Origin: an uncultured Opitutales bacterium
GTDB lineage: Bacteria > Verrucomicrobiota > Verrucomicrobiia > Opitutales > Seribacteraceae
Assembly: GCA_905612515.1 (NCBI GenBank)
Contig: CAJQSI010000011.1
Coordinates: 1-41,410, forward strand
Length of the DNA: 41,410 nt
Direction: 5' to 3'
Shown: piece after piece, positions 1 through 9,020 of the stretch
How the letters are laid out: the number at the start of each line of letters is the position of its first letter
Numbering within the stretch: position 1 is the stretch's first letter
Position numbers and translations under genes: made by a program
The notes under the pieces: generated by a model
Seen by the model: the letters and a program-made list of their open reading frames with translations, nothing else
What the model was told of the DNA's origin: nothing
Databases searched by the model: none

Positions 1-1
1 G

Positions 2-946
2 GTTGTTATTGAGCATAAAGAAGATCTTAATCCCCAAGTTGAGATTCACGATGAAAAAGGGAAGATTATAGCTACCTATTCCATTCCAACAGGTGCACAG
101 GTTTCCGTTGACGAGGGCACACGTATCGATGCCGGTTCGATTATTGCAAAAACTCCACGCCAAGCTTCCAAGACTCAGGACATCACTGGAGGCTTGCCTC
201 GAGTCGCTGAACTTTTTGAAGCTCGTCGCCCCAAAGAAGGCAATGCCGGACAAATGGCCAAAATCGACGGAATTGTTTCTGAGGCAGGAACCTTACGATC
301 CAAAAAGCGCCTCTTGGTCACGAATGAGGAAAGCGGACAAGTCGAAGAACATCTTATTCCCCACGGAAAGCATGTTTTAGTACAACCAGGCGATTTTGCG
401 TACAAGGGCCAGCTCGTCACAGATGGCGCCAAAGACCCCCATGAGATTTTAGATATCCTCGGACCTTCTGCAGTGCAAGAATATCTCATCGAGGAAATTC
501 AGAAAGTGTATCGACTGCAAGGAGTAACGATCAACGACAAGCACCTTGAGGTAATAATTTCTCGAATGCTATTCAAGGTGCGGATTACCGACCCCGGCGA
601 CACCGAATATTTCTGGGGTGACCAAATAGACCGCTTTGCATTTATGGATGCAAATGAAGAAATTGTCGAAAAGGGCGGTAAGCCAGCCGATGGCGAACCC
701 ATTCTCCTCGGCATCACCAAGGCTTCATTGGAAACGGACAGCTTTATTTCTGCCGCATCCTTTCAGGAAACAACCCGTGTTTTAACAACAGCTGCTACTC
801 TTGGCAAGGTAGACGATCTTCGAGGGTTCAAGGAAAACGTCATTATGGGGCATCTCATCCCTGCAGGAACTGGTTTACCCAAATGGCGTCGCCTGAAAAT
901 AAATACTCTCGGCTCAATTCCTGCGGCGGAAGGAAAGACTGCTTAA
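2..946 (+). CDS. rpoC: DNA-directed RNA polymerase subunit beta' (C-terminal fragment)
   Basis: This is the last 314 codons of the beta' subunit; the frame is already open at base 2 and the gene begins upstream of the window. The conserved C-terminal core is recognisable: the stretch GGLPRVAELFEARRPK (about 192-240) and the later stretch ILGPSAVQEYLIEEIQKVYRLQG, which belong to the clamp/jaw and C-terminal region that contacts omega and the bridge-helix side of the enzyme. The fragment ends with a short Ala/Glu/Gly/Lys tail. It lies 96 bp upstream of rpsL on the same strand, so rpoBC and the str/S10/spc/alpha genes are adjacent here. The identification is certain; only the 5' part is missing. 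Confidence 0.97.
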   Translation, partial: VVIEHKEDLNPQVEIHDEKGKIIATYSIPTGAQVSVDEGTRIDAGSIIAKTPRQASKTQDITGGLPRVAELFEARRPKEGNAGQMAKIDGIVSEAGTLRSKKRLLVTNEESGQVEEHLIPHGKHVLVQPGDFAYKGQLVTDGAKDPHEILDILGPSAVQEYLIEEIQKVYRLQGVTINDKHLEVIISRMLFKVRITDPGDTEYFWGDQIDRFAFMDANEEIVEKGGKPADGEPILLGITKASLETDSFISAASFQETTRVLTTAATLGKVDDLRGFKENVIMGHLIPAGTGLPKWRRLKINTLGSIPAAEGKTA

Positions 947-1042
947 CCTCCGTCCGCTAAATGGATGTTGCAACTTTACAGAAAAAAATCTTGTAGAATT
1001 TTAATAAAGTGATATAAACAATCCCTTTTTCTCAACACTCCA

Positions 1043-1426
1043 ATGCCCACAATCAATCAACTAGTCCGTAAAGGACGAAAGGTTAAGAAAGTAAAGACTA
1101 AGTCTCCGGCACTTAAGGCTTGTCCTTTCCGTCGGGGCGTTTGTGTTCAAGTAACAACTCGTACCCCCAAGAAACCGAACTCTGCAATTCGAAAGGTTGC
1201 AAAAGTTCGACTTACCACTGGGTTAGAGGTAATTGCATACATTCCGGACGAAGGTCACAACTTGCAAGAGCATAGCATTGTGCTTGTCCGAGGTGGTCGC
1301 GTAAAGGACCTCAATGGAGTTCGCTATCATATAGTGAGGGGTACTTTGGATTGCCAAGGTGTTGAAAAGCGTCGCCGCAGTAGATCAAAGTACGGTGTAA
1401 AAAGGCCTAGGGAAAAGACATCTTAA
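1043..1426 (+). CDS. rpsL: 30S ribosomal protein S12
   Basis: S12 is the decoding-centre protein of the 30S subunit. The 127-residue length fits the family (about 124). The TPKKPNSA loop is intact with Lys43, the wild-type streptomycin-sensitive residue, and Lys88-Asp89 are present; Asp89 is the residue methylthiolated by RimO in other bacteria. The usual Pro91 is Asn here (codon AAT), so the loop reads [10 protein letters not shown]. The ATG has no Shine-Dalgarno sequence before it. The 96 bp upstream are AT-rich, but I could not place a convincing -35/-10 pair with normal spacing. A terminator-like hairpin overlaps the end of the gene. Confidence 0.97.
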   Translation: MPTINQLVRKGRKVKKVKTKSPALKACPFRRGVCVQVTTRTPKKPNSAIRKVAKVRLTTGLEVIAYIPDEGHNLQEHSIVLVRGGRVKDLNGVRYHIVRGTLDCQGVEKRRRSRSKYGVKRPREKTS

Positions 1427-1448
1427 TTGCCCTGTCTTTTCTTTTTTT
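1412..1448 (+). terminator. Attenuator-like hairpin between rpsL and rpsG
   Basis: The last codons of rpsL contain GAAAAGACA (1412-1420). Its perfect 9-nt complement TGTCTTTTC lies at 1433-1441, with a 12-nt loop that includes the rpsL stop codon, and seven T residues follow at 1442-1448. This is the architecture of an intrinsic terminator, but the stem has only three G-C pairs, so it is probably a weak or partial terminator that lowers readthrough into rpsG and fusA. That function is inferred; the repeat and T run are seen directly. Confidence 0.45.
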
Positions 1449-1465
1449 AACTCAGGTTTAACAAT

Positions 1466-1939
1466 ATGTCCCGACGCAGAAGAGCAACCAAGCGTTTACC
1501 TATGCCCGATCCCCTGCACGGGAGCATAATTATCGGGTCGCTGATTAATATGATCATGCGGGATGGGAAAAAGTCTACTGCTCAAGGTATCGTGTACGGT
1601 GCGATCGAACTGATGGCGGAAAAACTGGGTAAGGGCAATCCAGTAGAATTAGTTCTTGGAGCACTTGAAAATATACGACCTAAAATTGAAGTCAAAAGTC
1701 GTCGAGTGGGCGGAGCAACCTACCAAGTGCCCATAGAAGTGCATTTTGAGCGACAGCAGAGTGTCGCTTTTCGTTGGGTTGTTCGTGCTGCAGGATCTCG
1801 TAAAGGAGTTCCGATGCGCGAAGCTTTGGCAAACGAACTTACAGATGCATACAATAATACGGGGAGCGTAGTAAAGAAAAAGGAAGAAACGCATCGTATG
1901 GCACAAGCCAATCGTGCTTTTGCTCACCTTAGGTGGTGA
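1466..1939 (+). CDS. rpsG: 30S ribosomal protein S7
   Basis: S7 is a primary 16S rRNA-binding protein that organises the 30S head. The 157 residues match the family length (about 156). The N-terminal basic segment MSRRRRATKR, the central block with KSRRVGGATYQVP, and the C-terminal KKKEETHRMAQANRAFAHLRW are all typical. It follows rpsL by 39 bp and precedes fusA by 44 bp, the classical str order. There is no clear ribosome-binding site. A small hairpin (GGTGAT 1935-1940 with ATCACC 1944-1949, loop ACA) overlaps the stop codon and is followed by a short T stretch. Confidence 0.97.
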   Translation: MSRRRRATKRLPMPDPLHGSIIIGSLINMIMRDGKKSTAQGIVYGAIELMAEKLGKGNPVELVLGALENIRPKIEVKSRRVGGATYQVPIEVHFERQQSVAFRWVVRAAGSRKGVPMREALANELTDAYNNTGSVVKKKEETHRMAQANRAFAHLRW

Positions 1940-1983
1940 TACAATCACCCTCGTTTTACTATTATTTGCACTATCTTTTATAA

Positions 1984-4140
1984 ATGAGTTCAGCAACAGA
2001 TCGTTCTCTGGTGAATTCACCTGATAGACCATGTACTCTGGAGTGTACTCGCAACATTGGTATTGTTGCTCACATTGACGCAGGTAAAACGACAGTAACC
2101 GAAAGAGTTCTTTTTTATACAGGTGTGGTTCATCAAGTTGGTGAAGTGCATGACGGATGCGCTACTACCGATTGGATGGAGCAAGAGCGTGAGCGTGGAA
2201 TTACAATAACCTCGGCAGCGATTTCTTGTGAATGGAGCACAAAAGATGGCCCCTATGCTGAACAGCCTCACCGTATTAACATTATTGATACTCCGGGCCA
2301 CGTAGATTTTACAGCAGAAGTTGAACGGTCTCTCCGTGTCCTTGATGGCGCAGTTGGAGTCTTTACCTCTGTGGAAGGAGTTCAACCTCAGTCGGAAACT
2401 GTGTGGAGGCAGATGGACAAGTACAATGTCCCTCGCCTCGGCTTCATCAATAAAATGGATCGCATGGGTTCTGACTATCTGCATGCGGTCCGCACCTTGA
2501 GAGATAAGCTCGGAGCGAACGCGCACCCTCTTTTTCTTGCGATTGGGGCTGAAGACAATTTCAGGGGTCTTGTCGATTTAGTGAAAATGAATGCCTGCAT
2601 TTACGATGCAAGCGATGTCACCGGAGTAAAATTTGACGTCGTGGATATCCCTAAGGAATTCATCGAACAAGCTAATGAGTACAGAGAGACTCTTATCGAG
2701 GCTATTTCAGACTTTGATGACGATATTGCATCCAAGTATCTTGAGGGCTTGGATATATCTGAGCATGAATTAAAGTTAGGTATTCGCAAGGCCACTCTCT
2801 CCCTTAAATTTGTAGGTGTGATTCCAGGCAGCGCCTTCAAAAATAAAGGTATTCAAATGCTTATGGATGCGGTTGTCGATTACCTTCCGTCTCCTCTTGA
2901 TTTGCCACCAACTAAGGGTCAAGATTCAGATGGAAATGAAGCCGAAGTTTTGCCAAACGACAGTGCAAAAGTTGCAGGCCTTGCATTCAAACTGATGTCG
3001 GATCCTTTTGTCGGGAAATTAGTCTTTTATCGAGTTTACCAAGGCACCTTGAGAAAAGGCTCAACGCTTTATAATCCCCGCACTCGAAAATCGGAGCGAA
3101 TTTCGCGTTTGATGATAATGAAATCGAATGATCGCGAAGATATAGAAACAGCATATTCTGGCGACATATGTGCCTTAATTGGCGTGAAAAACGTTGTGAC
3201 GGGAGACACCCTTGCTGATCGCGATTTTGATATACGACTTGAACCTCCTACTTTTCCAGATCCGGTTATTTCCATGTCCATCGAACCCGCAACCAAGGCC
3301 GATCAGGAAAAAATGTCTATCGGCCTTCAGCGTTTAGCCGAAGAAGATCCTACTTTCACCCTAACTTCAAACGAAGAAACTGGTCAGACCATCATTTCTG
3401 GGATGGGAGAATTGCATCTTGATATCATTCGTGACCGCCTTTTTCGTGAATTCAAAGTTGAAGCAACTGCAGGGAAACCACAAATCGCTTACCGCGAAAC
3501 TATTCTAGGGTCATCAGAGGGTGTCGGAAAGTTTATTCGCCAATCTGGCGGTCGTGGACAATACGGTCATGCTGTTATTAAGTTGGAACCCAACGAAAAA
3601 GGAAAAGGTATTGAACTTGAGAATAAAATTGTAGGCGGAAGCATTCCAAAAGAGTTTATCAAACCTACTTTTGACGGTATAACCGAGGCAGCCCTCAATG
3701 GAGTGGTGGCGGGATACCCTGTGATCGATATTAAAGTAACTCTCGTCGAAGGAACTTTTCACGATGTCGACTCTTCTGAAATGGCCTTCAAGATGGCTGG
3801 CATTTTTGCTTTGAAAGATGCAATGAAAAAAGCTCAGCCCATACTTTTGGAGCCGATCATGAAGGTTGAAGTCACCACTCCTGACGAATATCAAGGAGAA
3901 CTTATGGGCGATTTGAATCGCCGCCGAGGGCAAATTCAGGGCATGGAAAGCCGTGGAAATCTATGTGTGCTCGAAGCCCACGTTCCTCTTGAAAAAATGT
4001 TTGGTTATTCTACTGACATGCGCTCTCTTTCTTCTGGTCGAGCAGACTATTCCATGACGCCTTCGAACTTCGAGCAAGTTCCCCAAAGTCTTGTGGAGAC
4101 TTTGGTGGCATCGATTTCGCGCCAACCTGCTCGAACTTAA
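1984..4140 (+). CDS. fusA: Translation elongation factor G
   Basis: EF-G is the GTPase that drives translocation of tRNA and mRNA through the ribosome. The 718 residues compare with about 700 usual. G-domain motifs are complete: AHIDAGKT at 29-36 (P loop), DTPGH at 102-106 with the catalytic His, and NKMD at 156-159. Domains II to V follow, including GMGELHLD and the domain IV stretch with [12 protein letters not shown]. The N terminus carries about 20 extra residues before the first beta strand. The start has no Shine-Dalgarno sequence and sits in an AT-rich leader. No tuf gene follows; the next gene is rpsJ, 37 bp downstream. Confidence 0.97.
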   Translation: MSSATDRSLVNSPDRPCTLECTRNIGIVAHIDAGKTTVTERVLFYTGVVHQVGEVHDGCATTDWMEQERERGITITSAAISCEWSTKDGPYAEQPHRINIIDTPGHVDFTAEVERSLRVLDGAVGVFTSVEGVQPQSETVWRQMDKYNVPRLGFINKMDRMGSDYLHAVRTLRDKLGANAHPLFLAIGAEDNFRGLVDLVKMNACIYDASDVTGVKFDVVDIPKEFIEQANEYRETLIEAISDFDDDIASKYLEGLDISEHELKLGIRKATLSLKFVGVIPGSAFKNKGIQMLMDAVVDYLPSPLDLPPTKGQDSDGNEAEVLPNDSAKVAGLAFKLMSDPFVGKLVFYRVYQGTLRKGSTLYNPRTRKSERISRLMIMKSNDREDIETAYSGDICALIGVKNVVTGDTLADRDFDIRLEPPTFPDPVISMSIEPATKADQEKMSIGLQRLAEEDPTFTLTSNEETGQTIISGMGELHLDIIRDRLFREFKVEATAGKPQIAYRETILGSSEGVGKFIRQSGGRGQYGHAVIKLEPNEKGKGIELENKIVGGSIPKEFIKPTFDGITEAALNGVVAGYPVIDIKVTLVEGTFHDVDSSEMAFKMAGIFALKDAMKKAQPILLEPIMKVEVTTPDEYQGELMGDLNRRRGQIQGMESRGNLCVLEAHVPLEKMFGYSTDMRSLSSGRADYSMTPSNFEQVPQSLVETLVASISRQPART

Positions 4141-4177
4141 ATTCCTTCCAACCGTAACATAGTATTTTTACAACTCA

Positions 4178-4486
4178 ATGACCGGCCAACGCATAAGGAT
4201 TAAGCTCAAGGGTTTTGACTACAGGGTGATAGACCAATCAGCGTCTGATATTGTCGATACCGCTAAGCGAACTGGTGCCCGTGTAGCCGGTCCTATTCCA
4301 ATGCCCACCCGCATTGAGCGTTATACTGTAAATCGTTCCCCGCACGTTGACAAGAAGTCGATGGATCAGTTCGAACTACGAACTCACAAACGTTTGATCG
4401 ATATTCTCGAACCTACTGTACAAACAGTTGATGAGTTGAAAAAGCTGAATCTTCCGGCGGGCGTAGAAATCACTCTCAACATATAA
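4178..4486 (+). CDS. rpsJ: 30S ribosomal protein S10
   Basis: S10 (NusE) binds the 30S head and also takes part in transcription antitermination. The length of 102 residues is standard. Family motifs seen are [17 protein letters not shown] near the start, [29 protein letters not shown] in the loop that inserts into the head, and the end [11 protein letters not shown]. It opens the S10-type cluster but is not preceded by tuf. A 95-bp gap with a stable-looking hairpin separates it from rplC, the longest spacing within the S10 section. Confidence 0.96.
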   Translation: MTGQRIRIKLKGFDYRVIDQSASDIVDTAKRTGARVAGPIPMPTRIERYTVNRSPHVDKKSMDQFELRTHKRLIDILEPTVQTVDELKKLNLPAGVEITLNI

Positions 4487-4536
4487 GCCCTTTTCAATCT
4501 ACTCTAGAATCACCTACACAATCACTTTACTTTAAA

Positions 4537-4572
4537 GCAGGTACATTCCCTAAAAGGGGGTTTTTCACCTGC
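4537..4572 (+). promoter_or_regulatory. Leader hairpin upstream of rplC
   Basis: GCAGGT (4537-4542) and ACCTGC (4567-4572) form a perfect 6-bp lower stem. Inside it TTCCC (4546-4550) and GGGGG (4556-4560) can pair around a TAAAA loop. The element ends 9 nt before the rplC start codon, so it could occlude or present the start site. It sits where an S10-operon leader regulates some other bacteria, but the sequence does not reveal whether L4 or another protein binds it. Confidence 0.4.
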
Positions 4573-4581
4573 CGCTTAAAG

Positions 4582-5232
4582 ATGACATTTACACTAATTG
4601 GCACAAAACTTGGCATGACCCAAGTATACGACGAGGATAATAATCTCGTTCCGGTAACCATCATACAAGCTGGTCCTTGTCCTGTCTTGCAGGTTAAGAC
4701 ATCTGCTAATGATGGATACGACTCCATACAAATTGGTTACAATCCCAAAGGTAAATCTCCTAACAAGGTTACGCGTCCTGCCAAGGGGCATGCCGCAAAG
4801 GCAGGTGTCGAAAACCAGCAAAAAATGCAGGAGTTTACGGTTAATGGCGATTCGTCCGAATATGAACTCGGGAATGTACTTACGGTAGAGAAGTTCTCAG
4901 ACATTGAAACTGTAGATGTCGTGGCAGTTACCAAGGGGCGAGGATTCCAGGGCGTCGTCAAACGTTGGAATTTCAAGGGGGGGCCTGCTTCGCATGGTTC
5001 GATGTTTCACCGTCGCGGCGGCAGTTATGGCCTTTGCCAATGGCCCGGCCGTGTATTCAAGAACAAAAAGATGCCTGGCCACATGGGCAACAAGAGCCGC
5101 ACGACCCAAAACTTAAAAGTTGTTAAGATCATCCCAGAAAAAAACATAATGCTTCTTAAGGGAAGCGTTCCCGGGCACAAGAATTCGTTACTCACCGTGA
5201 GGGTGGCCAAGAAACTCCGCAAGGCATCCTGA
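4582..5232 (+). CDS. rplC: 50S ribosomal protein L3
   Basis: L3 is an early 23S rRNA-binding protein near the peptidyl-transferase centre. The 216 residues fit the family (about 209). The N-terminal LIGTKLGMTQVYDEDNN, the block GRGFQGVVKRWNF, and the extension loop with FKNKKMPGHMGN are clear. The Gln modified by PrmB in E. coli corresponds to the Gln of CQWPG here, so its local context (QNQTPG in E. coli) differs. The start is set by family alignment; no Shine-Dalgarno is adjacent, but a hairpin ends 9 nt upstream. Confidence 0.96.
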   Translation: MTFTLIGTKLGMTQVYDEDNNLVPVTIIQAGPCPVLQVKTSANDGYDSIQIGYNPKGKSPNKVTRPAKGHAAKAGVENQQKMQEFTVNGDSSEYELGNVLTVEKFSDIETVDVVAVTKGRGFQGVVKRWNFKGGPASHGSMFHRRGGSYGLCQWPGRVFKNKKMPGHMGNKSRTTQNLKVVKIIPEKNIMLLKGSVPGHKNSLLTVRVAKKLRKAS

Positions 5233-5250
5233 TCCAATTTATTCGGTTAA

Positions 5251-5892
5251 ATGAAATTTCCATATTTTACAGCTGAGGGCACAGAAGACGGCGAGCGAGA
5301 CTATCCGTCCTTCATGAATTTTGAAAAAAACAAAGGCGTTGATGCTCTTCGACAAGTAATTTTAGCCATTCGATCGAACAAACGCCAAGGAAGCGCATCA
5401 ACAAAAACTCGTGGCGAAGTCCGTGGGTCCGGAAAGAAAATACATCGCCAAAAAGGTTTGGGTGCGGGACGCGTTGGAGACAAGAACGCTGTCCAGCGTC
5501 GTGGCGGCGGTGTGGTCTTTGGTCCGAAACCTCGTTCATACAATAAGAAAGTGAATCGCAAGACGAAACGGCTGGCTCTTGCTCGTGCCTTGTTTGACGG
5601 AGCTACAGAGGGCAAGCTATCGCTAATTGAGGCGTGGAAGGTTTCTGAAGCGAAGACAAAGCATTTTACACAAGTAATTAACAAGGTTATACCAGATTCT
5701 CGTCGGTCTCTCATCGTGGATGATGCATTCGAGGATAACTTCGGTTATGCCGCTCGCAATGTTTCTCGAATAACTTTGGCTAGAGCCCAAGACTTGAGTC
5801 CATTGGATCTAGTTTTAGCTGATAAAGTGATATTTAGTGTCAGTGGTCTCGAGGTTTTATTGGCTAAAGTAGGAAGGGAGGACGCATCCTAG
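5251..5892 (+). CDS. rplD: 50S ribosomal protein L4
   Basis: L4 lines the polypeptide exit tunnel and in some bacteria represses its own operon. The length is 213 residues (family about 200-210). The tunnel-loop segment is recognisable: STKTRGEVRGSGKKIHRQKG, then GLGAGRVGDKNAVQRRGGGVVFGPKPRSYN, and the C-terminal globular part with SLIVDDAF. Its stop codon shares one base with the GTG start of rplW (TAGTG), implying translational coupling. Confidence 0.96.
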   Translation: MKFPYFTAEGTEDGERDYPSFMNFEKNKGVDALRQVILAIRSNKRQGSASTKTRGEVRGSGKKIHRQKGLGAGRVGDKNAVQRRGGGVVFGPKPRSYNKKVNRKTKRLALARALFDGATEGKLSLIEAWKVSEAKTKHFTQVINKVIPDSRRSLIVDDAFEDNFGYAARNVSRITLARAQDLSPLDLVLADKVIFSVSGLEVLLAKVGREDAS

Positions 5893-6182
5893 TGAGCGAA
5901 CCTGCAGAAATTCTTCTAGAAGCATTGCTTACTGAAAAAGCCACATTGCTTTCAGCTAGTAATAAATATCTGTTTAAAGTGCACTCGGCAGCATCCAAGA
6001 CTAATGTTTCCGAATCGGTTGAACGAACCTTTGGCGTCACGGTGACAAAGGTGAATATCATAAACCAGAAACCAAAACTTAAGCGTGACCGGACTCGTCG
6101 CAACCGTCTTGGTTCTAAGGGCGGCATGAAGAAAGCAATCGTCACCCTTAAGCAAGGCGACGCGATAGACTTTGGGGCCTAG
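5892..6182 (+). CDS. rplW: 50S ribosomal protein L23
   Basis: L23 sits at the tunnel exit and docks trigger factor and SRP. The length is 96 residues (family about 95-100). Motifs include LLEALLTEKATLL at the N terminus and VTKVNIINQKPKLKRDRTRRNR in the extended loop. The GTG start at 5892 overlaps the last base of the rplD stop. Unusually for this cluster a GGAGG sequence lies about 11 nt upstream, within a small AGGA/TCCT hairpin, which suits reinitiation by ribosomes finishing rplD. Confidence 0.95.
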   Translation: MSEPAEILLEALLTEKATLLSASNKYLFKVHSAASKTNVSESVERTFGVTVTKVNIINQKPKLKRDRTRRNRLGSKGGMKKAIVTLKQGDAIDFGA

Positions 6183-6202
6183 TCGCACAACAATTTTTTA
6201 TA

Positions 6203-7042
6203 ATGGCTATCATACACCATAAACCGGTAACTCCATCGACGCGTTTTTATACACGCAACAAAGCCGAGGTTACGGACAAGCGCCCCGAGCGTTCCTTAAC
6301 GAAAGGTCATCATCGCAAAAAGGGTCGTAACAGTTATGGACGCATTACTTCCCGGCGGCGAGGCGGTGGGCACAAAAGGCTTTATCGCACTATCGACTTC
6401 CGCCGGCAGATCATCGATGTCCCGGCTACGGTCGAAGCTATTGAATATGATCCAAACCGAACATCCCACATCGCTCTTCTCAAATACGAAGATGGAACTT
6501 TAAGCTACATACCGTCACCCTCAGGAGTTGAAGTCGGCGATACGCTTTTCAGTTCAAATGGCCAAATTGATTTTAAGCCTGGGAACTCCATGCCAATTTC
6601 TTTTATTCCAATTGGCACTAGAGTACACTGCGTCGAGCTTCTAGCTGGCTCTGGCGCCAAATTAGCTCGTTCCGCTGGAGTTGGAGTGCGAATTATGGCG
6701 ATTGATGACGTTCATGCTACTTTAAAAATGCCTAGCGGAGAAATTCGTATAGTTAAATCCCGTTGTCGTGCCACCGTGGGCGTAGTTGGAAATTCCGAAC
6801 ATCAAAATACCACTATAGGCAAGGCAGGTCGAAATCGTTGGAAAGGCCGTCGGCCCCGCGTTAGAGGGGTCGCGATGAATCCCGTTGACCACCCTATGGG
6901 TGGCGGTGAAGGAAAAACTTCAGGCGGCGGGCATCCCTCGTCCCCATGGGGTCAACTGTCAAAAGGCTTCCCGACTCGAAAGAAGTCCAAATCATCAAAT
7001 TCACAGATTCTCGTCCGTTGCAACGGGCGTAAGATGAGGTAA
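6203..7042 (+). CDS. rplB: 50S ribosomal protein L2
   Basis: L2 is required for subunit association and peptidyl-transferase activity. The 279 residues match the family (about 273-277). Conserved segments are [20 protein letters not shown] near residue 50 and, towards the C terminus, [16 protein letters not shown] followed by [11 protein letters not shown], which contains the conserved His of the catalytic-centre loop. It starts 20 bp after rplW with an AT-rich leader and no Shine-Dalgarno. A short palindrome, GGTAAACTTACC, overlaps its stop codon. Confidence 0.97.
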   Translation: MAIIHHKPVTPSTRFYTRNKAEVTDKRPERSLTKGHHRKKGRNSYGRITSRRRGGGHKRLYRTIDFRRQIIDVPATVEAIEYDPNRTSHIALLKYEDGTLSYIPSPSGVEVGDTLFSSNGQIDFKPGNSMPISFIPIGTRVHCVELLAGSGAKLARSAGVGVRIMAIDDVHATLKMPSGEIRIVKSRCRATVGVVGNSEHQNTTIGKAGRNRWKGRRPRVRGVAMNPVDHPMGGGEGKTSGGGHPSSPWGQLSKGFPTRKKSKSSNSQILVRCNGRKMR

Positions 7043-7068
7043 ACTTACCCTTTAACCGATATAAGTTC

Positions 7069-7338
7069 ATGTCACGCTCGATTAAAAAAGGTTATTTTGT
7101 TGAACCAAGTTTAGAGAGAAAGGTTCGAAGGGCTCAGGAGTCTGACGACCGTAAACCCATTAAGACTTGGTCGCGTCGGTCGACAATCACTCCTGATTTC
7201 GTTGGACTTAATTTGGCCGTGCACAATGGAAAGAATTTCCTTACCGTATATGTCACTGAAAACATGGTTGGCCATAAATTGGGTGAATTTTCTGCCACTC
7301 GTACCTTCCGGAGTCATAACCCACACACCCAAAAGTGA
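7069..7338 (+). CDS. rpsS: 30S ribosomal protein S19
   Basis: S19 forms a complex with S13 in the 30S head near the A-site tRNA. The 89 residues are close to the usual 92. It begins [11 protein letters not shown] and carries [39 protein letters not shown] and a short C-terminal SHNPHTQK. It is followed so closely by rplV that the L22 start lies 2 nt past the stop (or overlaps it if a GTG at 7335 is used). Confidence 0.96.
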   Translation: MSRSIKKGYFVEPSLERKVRRAQESDDRKPIKTWSRRSTITPDFVGLNLAVHNGKNFLTVYVTENMVGHKLGEFSATRTFRSHNPHTQK

Positions 7339-7340
7339 CC

Positions 7341-7676
7341 ATGGAAGTTAAGGCTTACAGTAAATATTTACGTATCTCTCCCAAAAAGGCGAGGGAAGTG
7401 GCTCGTGTTTTGCCTGGTCGTACGGCCAGTGAAGGAGTCGAGTTACTCAAGTTTATTCCTCGCAAGGCTGCTCGCATGCTCGTTAAAACTTTGCGGTCCG
7501 CGATGGCTAATGCTGAAAACAATGCAAATTTAGCCGCTGACAATCTGATTATCCGCGAGGCAATTGTTGAGGAAGGACCTTCCTTGCGTCGTTTTAGACC
7601 CTGTGCTCGCGGTTCGGCCCACCCTTACAAGAAGCGTATGAGTCATTTCCGCATCATACTTTCCGACAACGCCTAA
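7341..7676 (+). CDS. rplV: 50S ribosomal protein L22
   Basis: L22 spans the 50S subunit and its beta hairpin reaches the exit-tunnel constriction. With ATG at 7341 it has 111 residues, the usual length, beginning MEVKAYSKYLRISPKKAREVA. An in-frame GTG at 7335 would add two residues (Met-Thr) and overlap rpsS; the ATG matches family N termini better. The hairpin part RRFRPCARGSAHPYKKRMSHFRIIL is normal in length, with no macrolide-resistance-type deletion or insertion visible. Confidence 0.95.
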   Translation: MEVKAYSKYLRISPKKAREVARVLPGRTASEGVELLKFIPRKAARMLVKTLRSAMANAENNANLAADNLIIREAIVEEGPSLRRFRPCARGSAHPYKKRMSHFRIILSDNA

Positions 7677-7680
7677 AGCT

Positions 7681-8316
7681 ATGGGACAAAAAGTAAATCC
7701 GATTGGTTTTCGCCTTGGAGTGAGGCGCAACTGGAGTGCGCGATGGTATGCCAATAAGGGCGACTACGCTAAATTTATCAAAGAAGACATTTGCATAAGG
7801 GAATATCTCGATAAGAAACTGCGCTTTGCATCCGTTCCGAGGGTCGTTATCGAACGGGCGTCCACCAGAACTCGCGTTACTATTTGGACTGCTCGCCCGG
7901 GTATTGTAATCGGCCGCAAAGGGCAAGAGCTTGACGGACTTCGTGACGAATTAAACAAAAGGATTGGAAAAGAGGTCCGCTTGGAAATTCAGGAAGTGAA
8001 AAAACCTGATCTTGTTGCGTCCTTGGTTGCCGAAAACGTGGCACTTCAATTGGAGCGCCGGATAGCTTTCAGGCGTGCGATGAAGAAGGCTGTGCAGACA
8101 ACCATGTCTATGGGCGCGGAGGGCATTCGAATTCAATGCGCTGGTCGATTAGGTGGAACAGACATCGCTCGAACTGAGAAACAAAGAGAGGGTCGCGTTC
8201 CCCTTCATACCTTACGAGAAAATATCGACTATGGTTTTATTGAGGCACACACTGTTTATGGCATAATTGGGATAAAATGCTGGATTTGTCTTAAGGATGA
8301 AGATCGCATTTTCTAA
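7681..8316 (+). CDS. rpsC: 30S ribosomal protein S3
   Basis: S3 lies at the mRNA entry channel and has helicase activity with S4 and S5. The length of 211 residues is at the short end of the family. MGQKVNPIGFRLG opens the protein; the KH domain with the GxxG-type motif IGRKGQELDGLR lies near residues 78-90; the C-terminal domain has GRLGGTDIARTE and VYGIIGIK. It starts 4 nt after rplV. The C terminus ends soon after the last core strand, so it lacks the long tail of some S3 proteins. Confidence 0.96.
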   Translation: MGQKVNPIGFRLGVRRNWSARWYANKGDYAKFIKEDICIREYLDKKLRFASVPRVVIERASTRTRVTIWTARPGIVIGRKGQELDGLRDELNKRIGKEVRLEIQEVKKPDLVASLVAENVALQLERRIAFRRAMKKAVQTTMSMGAEGIRIQCAGRLGGTDIARTEKQREGRVPLHTLRENIDYGFIEAHTVYGIIGIKCWICLKDEDRIF

Positions 8317-8350
8317 TTCGACTTATAATTTTTAATCTTTATTATTCACC

Positions 8351-8773
8351 ATGTCCAAGCTTCTTCCAGCACGAACAAAGTATCGCAAGATACATAGAGG
8401 CAGAATTCGTGGTAATGCTACGCGAGGAACCACTGTTGCTTTTGGGGAGTATGGGATACAATCTCTTACTCGTGGTCGTATGACCTCTAACCAAATTGAG
8501 GCAGCCCGTGTTGCTGTCAATCGGCACCTTAAGCGTAAGGGCAAGGTGTGGATTCGCGTTTTTCCTCACAAGTCGGTCACAAAAAAACCTGCCGAAACTC
8601 GTCAAGGAAAGGGCAAGGGGCCCGTCGATCATTGGGTAGCTGTCATTCGTCCGGGTCATGTTTTGTTCGAAGTTGCCGGATGTTCACTCACCATCGCCCG
8701 ACAAGCTCTTAGTCTCGCCGACGCTAAACTGCCCTTTCGCTGTCGTCTCGTTTCCCGCGTACAGAGCTTTTGA
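8351..8773 (+). CDS. rplP: 50S ribosomal protein L16
   Basis: L16 helps place the A-site tRNA acceptor arm and completes 50S maturation. The 140 residues are within the usual 136-140. Typical segments are [18 protein letters not shown] at the start, FGEYGIQSL, the basic [41 protein letters not shown], and the ending [10 protein letters not shown]. The leader is very AT-rich, with no Shine-Dalgarno before the ATG. Confidence 0.96.
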   Translation: MSKLLPARTKYRKIHRGRIRGNATRGTTVAFGEYGIQSLTRGRMTSNQIEAARVAVNRHLKRKGKVWIRVFPHKSVTKKPAETRQGKGKGPVDHWVAVIRPGHVLFEVAGCSLTIARQALSLADAKLPFRCRLVSRVQSF

Positions 8774-8795
8774 TTTTTTTTAAGATTTTATTGTC

Positions 8796-9008
8796 ATGAA
8801 GGTCGCCGAAATAAGAAAGCTCAGCACTCAGGAACTTGAAAAGAAGTTTCGGGACATAGGAGAAGAGTTAATGAATCTAAGACTACGAAAGCAGACTGGG
8901 CAGGTGGAAAAGCCTCACATGCTTTGCTCTTTGCGCCGAGAACGGGCTAGAATCAATACTATCTTGGTCGAAAAATTCGCTGCCGAAGCAATCCCTGATA
9001 ATGCCTAA
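8796..9008 (+). CDS. rpmC: 50S ribosomal protein L29
   Basis: L29 is a small two-helix protein at the tunnel exit, next to L23 and the trigger-factor site. It has 70 residues and starts MKVAEIRKLSTQELEKK, with the conserved LMNLRLRKQTGQVEKPH and RRERARINTIL typical of the family. It sits between rplP and rpsQ as expected. A TTTTTTTT-rich leader precedes the start and no ribosome-binding site is seen. Confidence 0.94.
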   Translation: MKVAEIRKLSTQELEKKFRDIGEELMNLRLRKQTGQVEKPHMLCSLRRERARINTILVEKFAAEAIPDNA

Positions 9009-9020
9009 TCTATTTATACC

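Noticed and set aside
968-1018. Possible promoter before rpsL (TTGCAA, TAGAAT, TATAAA)
   Set aside because: No pair has a suitable spacing together with good matches; AT-rich sequence gives such hits by chance.
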